DNA of 64,000 bases from Selenomonas sp. AE3005 (GCF_905233635.1 NZ_CAJODG010000006.1:1-64000); one strand, 5' to 3'. Shown: positions 51,957 to 60,180, numbered from the stretch's first letter. Notes: generated from the letters alone by a model not told the origin. Numbers and translations: made by a program.

Positions 51957-52005
51957 ATTAGTTATCTAACTATTTTTATTATAAGCATTTTCCCACTGTT
52001 GTCAA
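51957..52005 (-). promoter_or_regulatory. marR promoter with downstream operator
   Basis: On the minus strand TTGACA and TATAAT are separated by 16 bases. The palindrome TTAGTTATCTAACTA (51958-51972) follows the -10 box directly, around the start site, and matches the site in front of hlyD. Confidence 0.75.
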
Positions 52006-52048
52006 CCAAGTAAATTATTATCGTTATAAAATTATTTTTCTGAATTAT

Positions 52049-52076
52049 TTATTATCTTATTCGCTTGTGGTATAAT
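52049..52076 (+). promoter_or_regulatory. Promoter of the YvyF-like gene
   Basis: A consensus TATAAT lies 60 bases before the gene, with a weak TTATTA 16 bases upstream of it. Confidence 0.45.
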
Positions 52077-52137
52077 ATACTTGATAGTCTAATTGCAGGG
52101 ATGCAACGTACCCTGATGCAAAGGAAGGGATGATAAT

Positions 52138-52596
52138 ATGATCCGAACACAAACACCCAAGGGCGTACTCCGCAACTGCCCCCTGTGCGGCAAACTTTTC
52201 TCCGACACAGGATTTGGTTATTGCCAGAAATGCTACGACAAAAGCCGGGAATATGAGAATCAGATAAACGAATTCGTCAAAGCACATCCCCATTGCACCA
52301 TAAAAGATATAGTCAAACAAACAAAAATTCCCATGCATATAGCCACCAGTATGATAAACAAGGGACAATTCATCGCCGGCGGCAAAATCAGCTACCCATG
52401 CAGCCGTTGCGGCCGCATGATTACGACCGGTCTCTACTGCAGTAACTGCATGGATTTGGTGCATCAGGCCACCGCCAACGCCAAGCGCTTGGAGATTGAA
52501 CGCCGACAAAAGGAAGAACAGGCACGCATCAAAAAGAAATTCGAAAAAGAACGCACCTCCGGTCTCAATATCCTCAAAATATTACGTGGGAAATAA
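52138..52596 (+). CDS. TIGR03826/YvyF-like flagellar-region zinc-ribbon protein
   Basis: A 152-residue protein with two zinc-ribbon pairs: CPLCGKLF...GYCQKC (about 15-33) and PCSRCGRMITTGLYCSNC (about 85-103). Between them is a winged-helix-like segment (TIKDIVKQTKIPMHIATSMI) and after them a basic coiled tail. This matches the YvyF/TIGR03826 family found in flagellar operons of Firmicutes, whose function is not settled. Here no flagellar gene is adjacent. Ribosome site AAGGAAGGG. It is a single-gene unit with its own terminator. Confidence 0.8.
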   Translation: MIRTQTPKGVLRNCPLCGKLFSDTGFGYCQKCYDKSREYENQINEFVKAHPHCTIKDIVKQTKIPMHIATSMINKGQFIAGGKISYPCSRCGRMITTGLYCSNCMDLVHQATANAKRLEIERRQKEEQARIKKKFEKERTSGLNILKILRGK

Positions 52597-52602
52597 GTAC
52601 CA

Positions 52603-52630
52603 AACGCTCCGAGCCAAGCGGAGCGTTTTT
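52603..52630 (+). terminator. Terminator of the YvyF-like gene
   Basis: The stem AACGCTCCG/CGGAGCGTT with a 7-nt loop is followed by TTTTT, starting 6 bases after the stop codon. Confidence 0.9.
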
Positions 52631-52692
52631 CTCTAGCCTCGCCCGGCATGAATCGGTCACGCCAAATAATTGACAACAACCAGCAAACAACG

Positions 52693-52814
52693 TTATAACG
52701 AGGCAAGAAAATGTTCCCCACCTCAGCAGGTGGGGGCACGAATACCAAAACAGGCGGCGAGCATATCTCCCGCCTCGTTGAAACGCCAAGAGGAAGTTTT
52801 GCCTATGGCAAAAC
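52693..52814 (+). repeat. R2 structured repeat, copy 2
   Basis: The 122-base element is nearly identical to 40944-41064. Here the 5' AACGAGGC can pair perfectly with GCCTCGTT further in, enclosing the CCCCACCT/AGGTGGGG hairpin. That pairing competes with the AGGCGG/CCGCCT hairpin, so two exclusive folds exist. It sits upstream of the plus-strand acetyltransferase gene, just as copy 1 sits upstream of the deacetylase. Confidence 0.8.
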
Positions 52815-52992
52815 GTTGAAGATATGGCCGATATGCCATATCATGTGTTTGATAATTTTATGAATAGGAGTATGCTTTTTGCGTAAAGTTACCAGTGTAT
52901 TGGAGCTTGTTCTGTAAGCGGCAGGCTTGCAGGACTGACTGGAAGTCTCCCGCCCTTCAGCAGTGCTAAACAATTGCTACGGGAGGCAGAAA
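52815..52992 (+). other. Leader region before the GNAT gene
   Basis: No gene is seen here. It holds the palindrome GATATGGC-CGATAT-GCCATATC (52821-52842) directly after R2 copy 2, then a stretch leading to the GGGAGG ribosome site. No clear promoter hexamers are visible. Confidence 0.4.
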
Positions 52993-53634
52993 ATGAACAA
53001 GAACAATTATATAATTCGCAGAGAAATACCAGCCGATTATGCTATCGTGGAAAATTTGGTACGCGAGAGCTTTTGGAATGTTTACCGTCCTGGCTGTGTG
53101 GAACATTATGTGCTGAAACATTTGCGGCAGACAAGTGAATTTGTTGCCGAACTTGATTTCGTAATGGAAAAGGACGGGCAGATAATCGGGCAGAATGTCT
53201 TTGTACGGGCCGAGATTGCCTGTGATGACAGCACGATTTTCCCCATTATGACCATGGGGCCTATCTGCATTGCTCCGGCGTGGAAACGACAGGGCTATGG
53301 CAAGATTTTGCTGGATTATTCCTTGGAACAGGCGGCAGCGTCTGGCTGTCAGGCAGTCTGTTTCGAGGGAAATATTGATTTTTACGGCAAAAGTGGCTTT
53401 GTAACTGCGTCCTCTAAAGGGATTCGCTATCATGGTTTACCCGCAGGCGCGGATAGTTCCTTCTTCCTGTGCAAGGAACTTGTTCCCGGCTGTCTTAATT
53501 CCATCACCGGGGAATACACTACACCCTCCTGCTACTTCGTGACAGAAGAAAATCCTGAGGATTTTGCCCGGTACGAGGCAGGTTTCACCCCAAAGGAAAA
53601 ACTGGTGCTGCCGGGACAAATTTTTAAAGATTAA
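52993..53634 (+). CDS. GNAT-family N-acetyltransferase
   Basis: A 213-residue acetyltransferase. Core GNAT motif A is PICIAPAWKRQGYGKILLDY (the Q/RxxGxG/A acetyl-CoA loop), preceded by the beta-4 strand FPIMTMG. The C-terminal extension (about 145-213) resembles YhbS-type enzymes. The substrate is unknown. The ATG 7 bases after GGGAGG is used rather than one ten codons upstream. Codon use is less G+C-rich than the rhamnose genes. Confidence 0.88.
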   Translation: MNKNNYIIRREIPADYAIVENLVRESFWNVYRPGCVEHYVLKHLRQTSEFVAELDFVMEKDGQIIGQNVFVRAEIACDDSTIFPIMTMGPICIAPAWKRQGYGKILLDYSLEQAAASGCQAVCFEGNIDFYGKSGFVTASSKGIRYHGLPAGADSSFFLCKELVPGCLNSITGEYTTPSCYFVTEENPEDFARYEAGFTPKEKLVLPGQIFKD

Positions 53635-53678
53635 ACAGCAAATACAAAAGATAAAAACAGAGCAGTTACACCAAAAAG

Positions 53679-53700
53679 GCTCCGAGGAAAACCTCGGAGC
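53679..53700. terminator. Terminator between the GNAT gene and the tRNA-Arg fragment
   Basis: The perfect 9-bp stem GCTCCGAGG/CCTCGGAGC with a 4-nt loop has five Ts on the minus side. It is the counterpart of the hairpin beside the intact tRNA-Arg, but with different arm sequences. Confidence 0.8.
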
Positions 53701-53712
53701 TTATAATTTCAT

Positions 53713-53779
53713 TGGGGCGTCAGGAGGGATTCGAACCCCCGACCCACGGCTTAGAAGTTCATCCCCTAAATTACGCCCC
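53713..53779 (-). pseudogene. tRNA-Arg 3' fragment / pseudo-tRNA
   Basis: The anticodon (TCT), variable, T-arm and 3' acceptor strand are identical to the intact tRNA-Arg for 41 bases, then similarity stops in the anticodon loop. The D-arm is absent. The discriminator is C, and the ends GGGGCGT/ACGCCCC can pair for 7 bp, an unusual closed end. It cannot form a cloverleaf, so it is unlikely to function as a tRNA. Confidence 0.75.
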
Positions 53780-53919
53780 AATTATTAGATCCTTTAACCC
53801 CAGTAATATCAAGAGTTCACGCTACAGCCAAAATCCATATTTTCCATAAAATTCTACTTTTCCAGGCTGTGTTGCTCTAGTTATTGCTCTAGTAAATTGG
53901 CTAACGAGCACTTGGCTAT

Positions 53920-54900
53920 TTACCAGTTATGATGTACAAATTCTACTGCCGCCTCTTGCGACAACGGGTATCTTTTTGCCAACTGCTGCACAGCTACATC
54001 TTTACCTAGATTAAGGTCTTTTACAGTAGCTATAACATTACGCATACCTTCATTGGTTGCTTCAGTTACGCCTTCATTGCGAGCATCCGTAATCATATCA
54101 TCAATTGCCTTGCACACGTCAATCCGCTCCTCTCCTACAGGAAAGTTGAAATTTTGGCCAGAACAAACACTTATCGTCTGCGCAGCCAAACGGTCCAATG
54201 ATTTATAATCCCGATTATTGTTTACCAGATTGGCTAGTTCTGTCTTATCCTTAGAGTGCTTAATGAACTTCAACACCGCCTTCAAGTCAGACTGAAAGAC
54301 GTCCAACTGCTGGTCAGTCATCATTGCCGGTGAAATCAAGTTCATCTTATAATCGGTTGCATACTTCAAAATGTTTTCGTCTATATCTTCAGGATACATT
54401 TCTCGGAGGGTTACAGGAGCATCCCAATCATCTGCTCCCCAGTACACCACCAAAGTAATTACAGGCAACACCTTATCATCACGATGGAACCCCGACAAAA
54501 ACTCCGCCTTATCGTTCCCATGATTATGTGCCGCTTTATGCGATTTAGCCGTAGCAACAACCTGTTCGGTCAACGTCATAGCATCATAAAGCATGTTTCG
54601 GATAGGCATTGCCGTGTGAACTTCGGTCTGATTCTCTACGCCCAATATACAGTAAGCCGCCTTACCATCAGTCTTTAACGCCAGTTTCAATACATCTCTG
54701 GCCTTTTGCTCAGGAAGAGCTGCACCATTTGAACCATATGGCAGGACAATGCTGGCAGTATCCATATCCTTTAATTCTTCCGGATGAAGTTTTTCCTCAC
54801 CACCGAAGCAGAAACCATTGAAAAGGTCTGCAAAGCGATCAGGCTGATTCATATATTCTTTCGTTATGGAATCCTTATCGCTCAAGTATTTGCACCTCAT
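53920..54900 (-). CDS. Rpn/YhgA-like PD-(D/E)XK family nuclease-transposase
   Basis: A 326-residue protein of the Rpn (recombination-promoting nuclease) / PD-(D/E)XK transposase-like group. The N-terminal nuclease domain has LFNGFCFGGEEKL, and the usual E-x-Q/H core is CILGVENQTEVHTAMPIRNMLYD. The middle has LPVITLVVYWG and the C terminus NEGVTEATNEGMRNVIATV with family-typical repeats. RpnA of E. coli promotes RecA-independent recombination. It is the only gene between the two tRNA-Arg repeats and is more A+T-rich than its surroundings, which fits horizontal origin. Confidence 0.87.
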   Translation of the reverse strand: MRCKYLSDKDSITKEYMNQPDRFADLFNGFCFGGEEKLHPEELKDMDTASIVLPYGSNGAALPEQKARDVLKLALKTDGKAAYCILGVENQTEVHTAMPIRNMLYDAMTLTEQVVATAKSHKAAHNHGNDKAEFLSGFHRDDKVLPVITLVVYWGADDWDAPVTLREMYPEDIDENILKYATDYKMNLISPAMMTDQQLDVFQSDLKAVLKFIKHSKDKTELANLVNNNRDYKSLDRLAAQTISVCSGQNFNFPVGEERIDVCKAIDDMITDARNEGVTEATNEGMRNVIATVKDLNLGKDVAVQQLAKRYPLSQEAAVEFVHHNW

Positions 54901-55091
54901 TTCCTACCTGATACATCTTTCTACGCCCATTATAACGCACTTATAGCCATAGTGTCTATCCCTTGCAATTTGCTACCAACATCCCCGTATTTGTTTATCT
55001 AATCAGTTTATTGATAGAATCATACAGGCAATATACGTACATATCCTTAATGCTTTCCAGTCTCTCTTTTTGCTAATGCCCCACTAAGCAC

Positions 55092-55120
55092 AAAAAAGGC
55101 TCCAGCAAAATGCTAGAGCC
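55092..55120 (-). terminator. Terminator of the tRNA-Pro/tRNA-Arg transcript
   Basis: The stem GGCTCTAGC/GCTGGAGCC (one mismatch) is followed by six Ts on the minus strand, 12 bases past the CCA of tRNA-Arg. Confidence 0.85.
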
Positions 55121-55131
55121 CTTGATTTCAT

Positions 55132-55208
<77 letters not shown>

Positions 55209-55216
55209 GGAGCTGA

Positions 55217-55293
55217 TGGTCGGGATGACAGGATTCGAACCTGCGACATCCTGCTCCCAAAGCAGGCGCGCTACCAAACTGCGCTACATCCCG
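55217..55293 (-). tRNA. tRNA-Pro (anticodon TGG)
   Basis: The 77-nt cloverleaf has acceptor CGGGATG/CATCCCG, discriminator A and encoded CCA. The anticodon stem CCTGC/GCAGG encloses TTTGGGA, anticodon TGG. First gene of a two-tRNA transcript. Confidence 0.97.
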
Positions 55294-55307
55294 AAAATTA
55301 CTTATCT

Positions 55308-55336
55308 AGTATAGCGAAAAATGGCACCGCTGTCAA
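55308..55336 (-). promoter_or_regulatory. Consensus promoter of the tRNA-Pro/tRNA-Arg operon
   Basis: On the minus strand a perfect TTGACA and TATACT are separated by 17 bases, ending 14 bases before tRNA-Pro. Confidence 0.85.
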
Positions 55337-55360
55337 ATATTTTTTCTATTTTCCCAAGTG

Positions 55361-55386
55361 AAAGGAGGCTGATTTCAGCCTCCTTT
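55361..55386. terminator. Terminator after the LPP20-type gene
   Basis: The 11-bp perfect stem AAAGGAGGCTG/CAGCCTCCTTT with a 4-nt loop lies 20 bases past the stop codon, upstream of the tRNA promoter. Confidence 0.85.
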
Positions 55387-55405
55387 GTTATGTTGCTATG
55401 TTATT

Positions 55406-56293
55406 TTACCGCAGGAATACGACGTTGGTGTTATCAAGGAAATGGGTAGCGCCGTTTTCGATGAGGACGCGGTTGGCGTCAGCGACGGACAGGATAGGCG
55501 TACCATTGTGGTTTTCCAGGCCTACGGCGCGGACAATCAGCGGATTGCTGCCGGCACGGCTGGCATTGCTCATATCTTTTGCATAGGAGGCCATGCCGTT
55601 CTGGATAACTTTGTCGTAATCGAGGTTCTTGTAGCCATAAATGGGTTTGCCTTTGACGTTTTTGATTACCGGGCTCATAACGGGTTTGAGGCCCAGGCCG
55701 CGGCAGTCAACGATAAGGCCGGTGAAACTGCCGATGGCTTTGCCATCCGGGGCAGAGGCTGCCGAAGAGGTGTTCTGCGTGGTGGTCCAGAGGCCATCGT
55801 CACGGTGTTCGATTCTGGCCGGGGCAACGTTGGGTTCCTGCACCGGGAAGGATTCAATTACAGCCGGACGGTCGATAACGGCGCTGGCCAAAGCGGATAC
55901 ACCGAACATTGGCACTTCCATGGTCACTTCGTAACCGCCGTCACCGGTCTGGCCTTCCGAAACGATACGGGCGCCACGAATGGTGGCATTAACCTTGGTT
56001 TTAATGATATCACTTTGTACAGCGGCCATGTCCACGGTGGTTTCAGCGTCCACATTTACGCCACCCACGTACTCAGCCAGCTGACGGTAAGCGTCGGCAA
56101 TAGCAGCGCGGCGGGCCATCATACGGGCCTGTGCCATCGTCCGGGCACCAGCCGGGGCTACACCGCCGCCGGTAGCGCGGATTACGTTGCTGTTCCAGTC
56201 TACATTCTCTGCTGCCAGTACAGTTGCCATAGAGGCCACGAGCATTGCTGCGACCAAACTGCAAAGGCCTAAGAGTCTTGCTAATTTTTTCAT
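55406..56293 (-). CDS. LPP20-family envelope protein
   Basis: A 295-residue exported protein: signal peptide about 1-27 (ending VLAA), then the LPP20/FlgT-N-like domain with ARMMARRAAIADAYRQLAEYVGGV (about 57-80). The rest includes GYEVTMEVPMFG and a C-terminal region ending THFLDNTNVVFLR. LPP20-type domains occur in Helicobacter outer-membrane lipoproteins and in flagellar FlgT, but here the N terminus lacks a lipobox. It is monocistronic. The role is probably in the outer envelope, not further defined. Confidence 0.85.
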   Translation of the reverse strand: MKKLARLLGLCSLVAAMLVASMATVLAAENVDWNSNVIRATGGGVAPAGARTMAQARMMARRAAIADAYRQLAEYVGGVNVDAETTVDMAAVQSDIIKTKVNATIRGARIVSEGQTGDGGYEVTMEVPMFGVSALASAVIDRPAVIESFPVQEPNVAPARIEHRDDGLWTTTQNTSSAASAPDGKAIGSFTGLIVDCRGLGLKPVMSPVIKNVKGKPIYGYKNLDYDKVIQNGMASYAKDMSNASRAGSNPLIVRAVGLENHNGTPILSVADANRVLIENGATHFLDNTNVVFLR

Positions 56294-56443
56294 GTTTAAT
56301 CCCTCATTTCTTCCCTCATAAAAGATTACCTTATTAAGAATTTAGCACATATTTACACAGATTACAACTTATTTTCATCTGCTTTATATTGTTAATATCG
56401 CATGGCTTGATTAGAAACCTATGTAAATGGAATTAAAATTTGA

Positions 56444-57484
56444 TTATATTTTTCTCTGCTGCCGAAAGCCCTTATCCTCCGCGACAAAACGCCCCATGGC
56501 GGCAATTCTGGCACTCATGCAGCTGCGGCAGTGTTCAGGCGTATCGTCGACGCAGGCTTTGCCGGGATAGAGGGCGTAATTGCGCCGGGCCTCACCGCTG
56601 GTGACATTGGGCATTACCACATTGGCACCGGAACGCAGCATGATATCCCGTCCGCCCGGTTTCAGCGTGTCCATGGCTGTCGTAGCCGGAATGTTGCTGT
56701 CGGGGAGCAGCAGGCGCAAAATGGCGACAAAGCGTCTGGTCAGGTGCCAGTCCCCCGGGGCAGCGTCCCCCAGCGGCGTATGGGGATTGGGTACGAGCGG
56801 GCCTATCCCAAGCATATCAGCGTCTATCTGCTGGTAAAAGAAGATATCCCGGGCGAGCATGTCAATGGTCTGTCCCGGCAGGCCGACCAGCGTCCCTGTT
56901 CCCACTTCATAGCCCAGTGCTTTTAAATCCTGCAGGCAGCGCAGGCGGCGCTCATGACTCATACCGGGGTCGTGACGGGCGTAAAGCTCGGCGTCCGTGG
57001 TTTCTATGCGCAGCAGGAATCTGTCAGCCCCGGCCTCGCGCAGGGCCTTGTACTCAGCATAGCTGCGCTCACCGATGGAGAGCGTCACGGCCAAATCCAG
57101 TTCTTTTATTGACAACAAAATAGCCCGCAGTCTGGGGAGAGTAAAATACTCATCTTCCCCCGACTGCAGGACTACTGTTTTATAGCCGTACGCCTTGGCC
57201 TGACGGGCCAGCGCAACAATTTCCGCCGCGCTCAGGCGATACCGCTTTATGTTTTTGTTGTCGCGGCGCAGGCCGCAATAAGCGCAGTTTTGCCGGCAGT
57301 AATTGGAAAACTCAATGAGGCCGCGCAGGTGAACGCCGTCACCGACATAAGCATGGCGCACTTCGTCTGCCGCACATGCCAGTTCTTCTTCGCAGGCCGG
57401 CGCGGCCAGCAGGCAGCAGATTTCTTCGTGGGTGAGTTTATGACTGCTTTTCCCCTTCTCGATTATCTCCTGCCATTCTGCCAT
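56444..57484 (-). CDS. hydE: [FeFe]-hydrogenase maturase HydE
   Basis: A 346-residue radical-SAM enzyme involved in building the 2Fe subcluster of the H-cluster. The [4Fe-4S] motif is CRQNCAYCG within FSNYCRQNCAYCGLRRDNK, matching HydE rather than BioB. VLQSGEDEYFT, LRIETTDAELY, LVGLPGQT, MLGIGPLVPNPHTPL and MPNVTSGEARRNYALYPGK are HydE blocks. A C-terminal CRSCMSARI is also present. It starts 12 bases after an exported unknown gene. HydF lies 3 kb upstream; HydG is not in this window. Confidence 0.94.
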   Translation of the reverse strand: MAEWQEIIEKGKSSHKLTHEEICCLLAAPACEEELACAADEVRHAYVGDGVHLRGLIEFSNYCRQNCAYCGLRRDNKNIKRYRLSAAEIVALARQAKAYGYKTVVLQSGEDEYFTLPRLRAILLSIKELDLAVTLSIGERSYAEYKALREAGADRFLLRIETTDAELYARHDPGMSHERRLRCLQDLKALGYEVGTGTLVGLPGQTIDMLARDIFFYQQIDADMLGIGPLVPNPHTPLGDAAPGDWHLTRRFVAILRLLLPDSNIPATTAMDTLKPGGRDIMLRSGANVVMPNVTSGEARRNYALYPGKACVDDTPEHCRSCMSARIAAMGRFVAEDKGFRQQRKI

Positions 57485-57496
57485 CACTATACCGCC

Positions 57497-58156
57497 TTAT
57501 TTATCCTGCTTTTTCTTGTCCTTGCCGTTGTCTTTCTTATCTTTATCCGCAGCCTTGGTATCAGTCTGGGCGTCAGCATTTTTGAGCTTTTCGAGGTCCT
57601 TTTTGACGCTGTCATTCAGCTGCGCGTGCTTAACTTTTTCCGTACGGGCGGCGATTTCGTCCACATGTTTATAGGCATAGTTGATAATCGTCCGGTAGAA
57701 TACGCCTTCCACGCCCTTCTCCGATAAATCGGCCAGTTTGATGGTCCGGGGAGTGGTCACGGTTTCGAGTACGCCCCAGTCCGAGTCCAAATCCATGTGT
57801 TTGGTAACCGTCACCGTACCGGCTGCCAGGTCAATGCGCAGGTATTCAGCCGTGCCCACCAGGTCGTTATAGCCCTCTGTGGACTGCATTTTCCAGCGGC
57901 GCTTGGCGATGACGTCCTGAATCTGTACCTGGTCATAGGTGCGCAGGGACGGCACGAGAATGATATTGGCGTCCAGAATCCCCTTGTCCGTCTGGCCGAA
58001 GTACATGTGCTGCTTATTGAAGAAATAATTTTGACGGGAGGTGGACTGCACCCACTCGTAAATATCCGACGAAATCACTTCATCGGCCTGAGCCTGCGGC
58101 GTGGCCGTAAAAATCAGTGCAGCTGCCAGCAAGCCAGCTCCCCATCGCATTTTCAT
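57497..58156 (-). CDS. Exported protein of unknown function, Lys/Asp-rich tail
   Basis: A 219-residue protein with a clear signal peptide (about 1-24, PQAQA then D). The middle folds as a small beta-rich domain with IYEWVQSTSRQNYFFNKQ and LRIDLAAGTVTVTKHMDLD. The last 35 residues are highly charged and repetitive (KDKKDNGKDKKKQDK), likely disordered. No family recognised. Layout (Trp/Tyr-rich opening after the signal, then a lipid- or wall-facing beta domain) recalls the exported unknown at 59185-60180. It is placed between metA and hydE. Confidence 0.75.
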   Translation of the reverse strand: MKMRWGAGLLAAALIFTATPQAQADEVISSDIYEWVQSTSRQNYFFNKQHMYFGQTDKGILDANIILVPSLRTYDQVQIQDVIAKRRWKMQSTEGYNDLVGTAEYLRIDLAAGTVTVTKHMDLDSDWGVLETVTTPRTIKLADLSEKGVEGVFYRTIINYAYKHVDEIAARTEKVKHAQLNDSVKKDLEKLKNADAQTDTKAADKDKKDNGKDKKKQDK

Positions 58157-58237
58157 AGTTAATCCCCCTGAATTTCAAAATACCCTACTATGTTACACCA
58201 TTAAGCTGAAAAAATACTGAACGCGACCAACCGCTGC

Positions 58238-59173
58238 TCAGTCATCATTTTCCTTGTAGAGTTCGTCCAGCTCGTAAGGCGTTTCCTGATATACGTAATA
58301 GTTGAGCCAGTTGGCAAAAAGGAGATGGGCCACGCTGCGCCATCTGACAACAGGCTTTTGCGTGGGGTCATCATCAGGATAGTAGTTCTGGGGGATAGCC
58401 GGATTGAGGCCGGCCTTGAAATCCCGGTCGTATTCCTGTTTCAGGGTGGTAGGGTCATACTCCGCATGCCCCGTGATGAAGAACTGCCGTTTTTCCAGAT
58501 TGGCGATGATATAGGGGCCGGCTTTCCCTTCGGCCTCAGCCAGAATGGTGAGCTCGGGCACCTTTAAAATGTCCTCCTTGTGTTCCTCCGTATGCCGGGA
58601 ATGCGGCACGTAGAACACGTCATCAAAACCGCGCAGCAGGCGTTCATGCTCCACGCAGAGGTGATGGGGATAGACGCCGAAAATCTTTTCGCCTACCTGG
58701 TACTTGGGAATGCCGTAGTGGTAATAGAGCCCGGCCTGTGCCCCCCAGCAGATATGGAAGGTGGAATAGACATGCTTTTTGCTCCACTCCATGATTTCCG
58801 ACACTTCGTCCCAGTACGCCACTTCCTCGAATTCCATATTTTCCACCGGCGCGCCGGTGATAATCATGCCGTCGTATTTCTTATGGCGCACCTCGTCAAA
58901 GGTGCCGTAAAACTGAGCCAGATAGTCCATCGGGGTATGGCTCGGCGTGTAGCTTTCCGTATAGATAAAATCCACTTCCACCTGAATGGGGGTGTTACCC
59001 AAAAGCCGCAGCAGCTGGGTTTCCGTGATGTATTTTATGGGCATTAAATTAAGGATAAGTATTTTCAAGGGGCGGATATCCTGGCTGTAGGCGCGGTCGG
59101 CGTCCATGACAAAGATATTTTCCCCTTCGAGAATATGCGCTGCCGGCAGGGCATTGGGTATCTTTATGGGCAT
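58238..59173 (-). CDS. metA: Homoserine O-acetyltransferase (MetA type)
   Basis: A 311-residue MetA-fold enzyme acylating homoserine in methionine synthesis. The catalytic Cys142 is in HICWGAQAGLYYHYG, with RHTEEH and the ITGHAEYDP histidine following. Residue 111 is Glu (TGAPVE). In MetA proteins Glu at this position goes with acetyl-CoA specificity and Gly with succinyl-CoA, so this one should be an acetyltransferase despite its family name. It lies 11 bases after an exported unknown gene. Confidence 0.95.
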   Translation of the reverse strand: MPIKIPNALPAAHILEGENIFVMDADRAYSQDIRPLKILILNLMPIKYITETQLLRLLGNTPIQVEVDFIYTESYTPSHTPMDYLAQFYGTFDEVRHKKYDGMIITGAPVENMEFEEVAYWDEVSEIMEWSKKHVYSTFHICWGAQAGLYYHYGIPKYQVGEKIFGVYPHHLCVEHERLLRGFDDVFYVPHSRHTEEHKEDILKVPELTILAEAEGKAGPYIIANLEKRQFFITGHAEYDPTTLKQEYDRDFKAGLNPAIPQNYYPDDDPTQKPVVRWRSVAHLLFANWLNYYVYQETPYELDELYKENDD

Positions 59174-59184
59174 CTAAATCCTCC

Positions 59185-60180
59185 TCATTCCAAGCTGTAA
59201 CGATGTACCCAGGCGTAGTTATTTTCTACGTAATGTCTCAGTTCGACAATGTATTTGTATTCCGGGCTGTTCGGGGGTACCATGCGGTACTGGCCGTCAA
59301 TGGCCGCCTCCAAAGATTTCCAGCCCTCGGCCGGCGTCCAGTACTTGCCGGCAATGGCTTTTTCCGTAGCCTGCGGCAGGTTTACGGCCATTTTCAGGAA
59401 TTTAATCTCCCTGACCTGACCACTGTGGTCCTTGGTTTCCTGCCACTGCCAGAATACCAGATTTTCCCCGTGCATGCGCATGGTGGAAGTATCTGCCTTG
59501 ATATGGGTGCGGACACCGTCAGTGGTGGTCACATCAAACACGGTCAGCCATCTGTTCTTGGCCGTCACGCGTTCCTTTTCCACATTCTGATGGAAAGCCT
59601 GGTCTACCGCAGCAGCGTAGAAGTCCTCATCAAACTGCTGGGAGTTAATTTCCTTTTCCACCGCTTTGGGGTCAGCCTTGGACCAGATAATTTCCCCGTT
59701 CTTATTGTAAAAATGCTCTGCCGCATACTGTATGGTACGGTACTGGGGCTTAATCACCAGCTGGGCCGTACTGTAAGCCAGTTGATTCGGGTCAGGGAAC
59801 TTGCTGTTCAGGCCATAGGCCTCCAGCGTTTCCTGGGCGCCGCCGTAGCTGTAGGTCGTCTTGGTCCAGACTTTTATCTCCGTGGGCACTTTGCCGCGGT
59901 CAGTTGCCACACTGGCAGTTATTACCACCGAGGCAGGGTCAAAGTATTTGCTGTACTTGTCGTCCGAACCAAGCCAGTACCAGGACGGCTCTGCCTGGAC
60001 AGCCTTGGCCGTCTGCTGGGCCTTGGCCGTTGTCTGGCGCTCATGATGGACTGCCGTCTGACTGGCAGATTCATGGCTGTGACGGTCAAAATCAATATGG
60101 GCCGCCTGCACAGATACCGGTGCCAGCCACAGGGAAGCAGCCAAAGCAACGCCCATCATTTTATACAAACGTTTATCCAT
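59185..60180 (-). CDS. Exported protein of unknown function
   Basis: A 331-residue protein with a signal peptide about 1-26 (PVSVQA then A), then a His/Thr/Gln-rich linker and a beta-rich domain beginning WYWLGSDDKYSKYFDPASV. Further blocks are KVWTKTTYSYGGAQETLEAYGL, KADTSTMRMHGENLVFWQW and YWTPAEGWKSLEAAI. The ATG behind GAGGTG is used; an in-frame start 51 bases upstream lacks a ribosome site. It belongs to no family I can name with confidence. Position between hydF and metA. Confidence 0.75.
   Translation of the reverse strand: MDKRLYKMMGVALAASLWLAPVSVQAAHIDFDRHSHESASQTAVHHERQTTAKAQQTAKAVQAEPSWYWLGSDDKYSKYFDPASVVITASVATDRGKVPTEIKVWTKTTYSYGGAQETLEAYGLNSKFPDPNQLAYSTAQLVIKPQYRTIQYAAEHFYNKNGEIIWSKADPKAVEKEINSQQFDEDFYAAAVDQAFHQNVEKERVTAKNRWLTVFDVTTTDGVRTHIKADTSTMRMHGENLVFWQWQETKDHSGQVREIKFLKMAVNLPQATEKAIAGKYWTPAEGWKSLEAAIDGQYRMVPPNSPEYKYIVELRHYVENNYAWVHRYSLE

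Noticed and set aside
53564..53788. Small frame ending GASGGIRTPDPRLRS
   Set aside because: This peptide is the classic false translation of a tRNA 3' half; it overlaps the GNAT gene end and the tRNA fragment.
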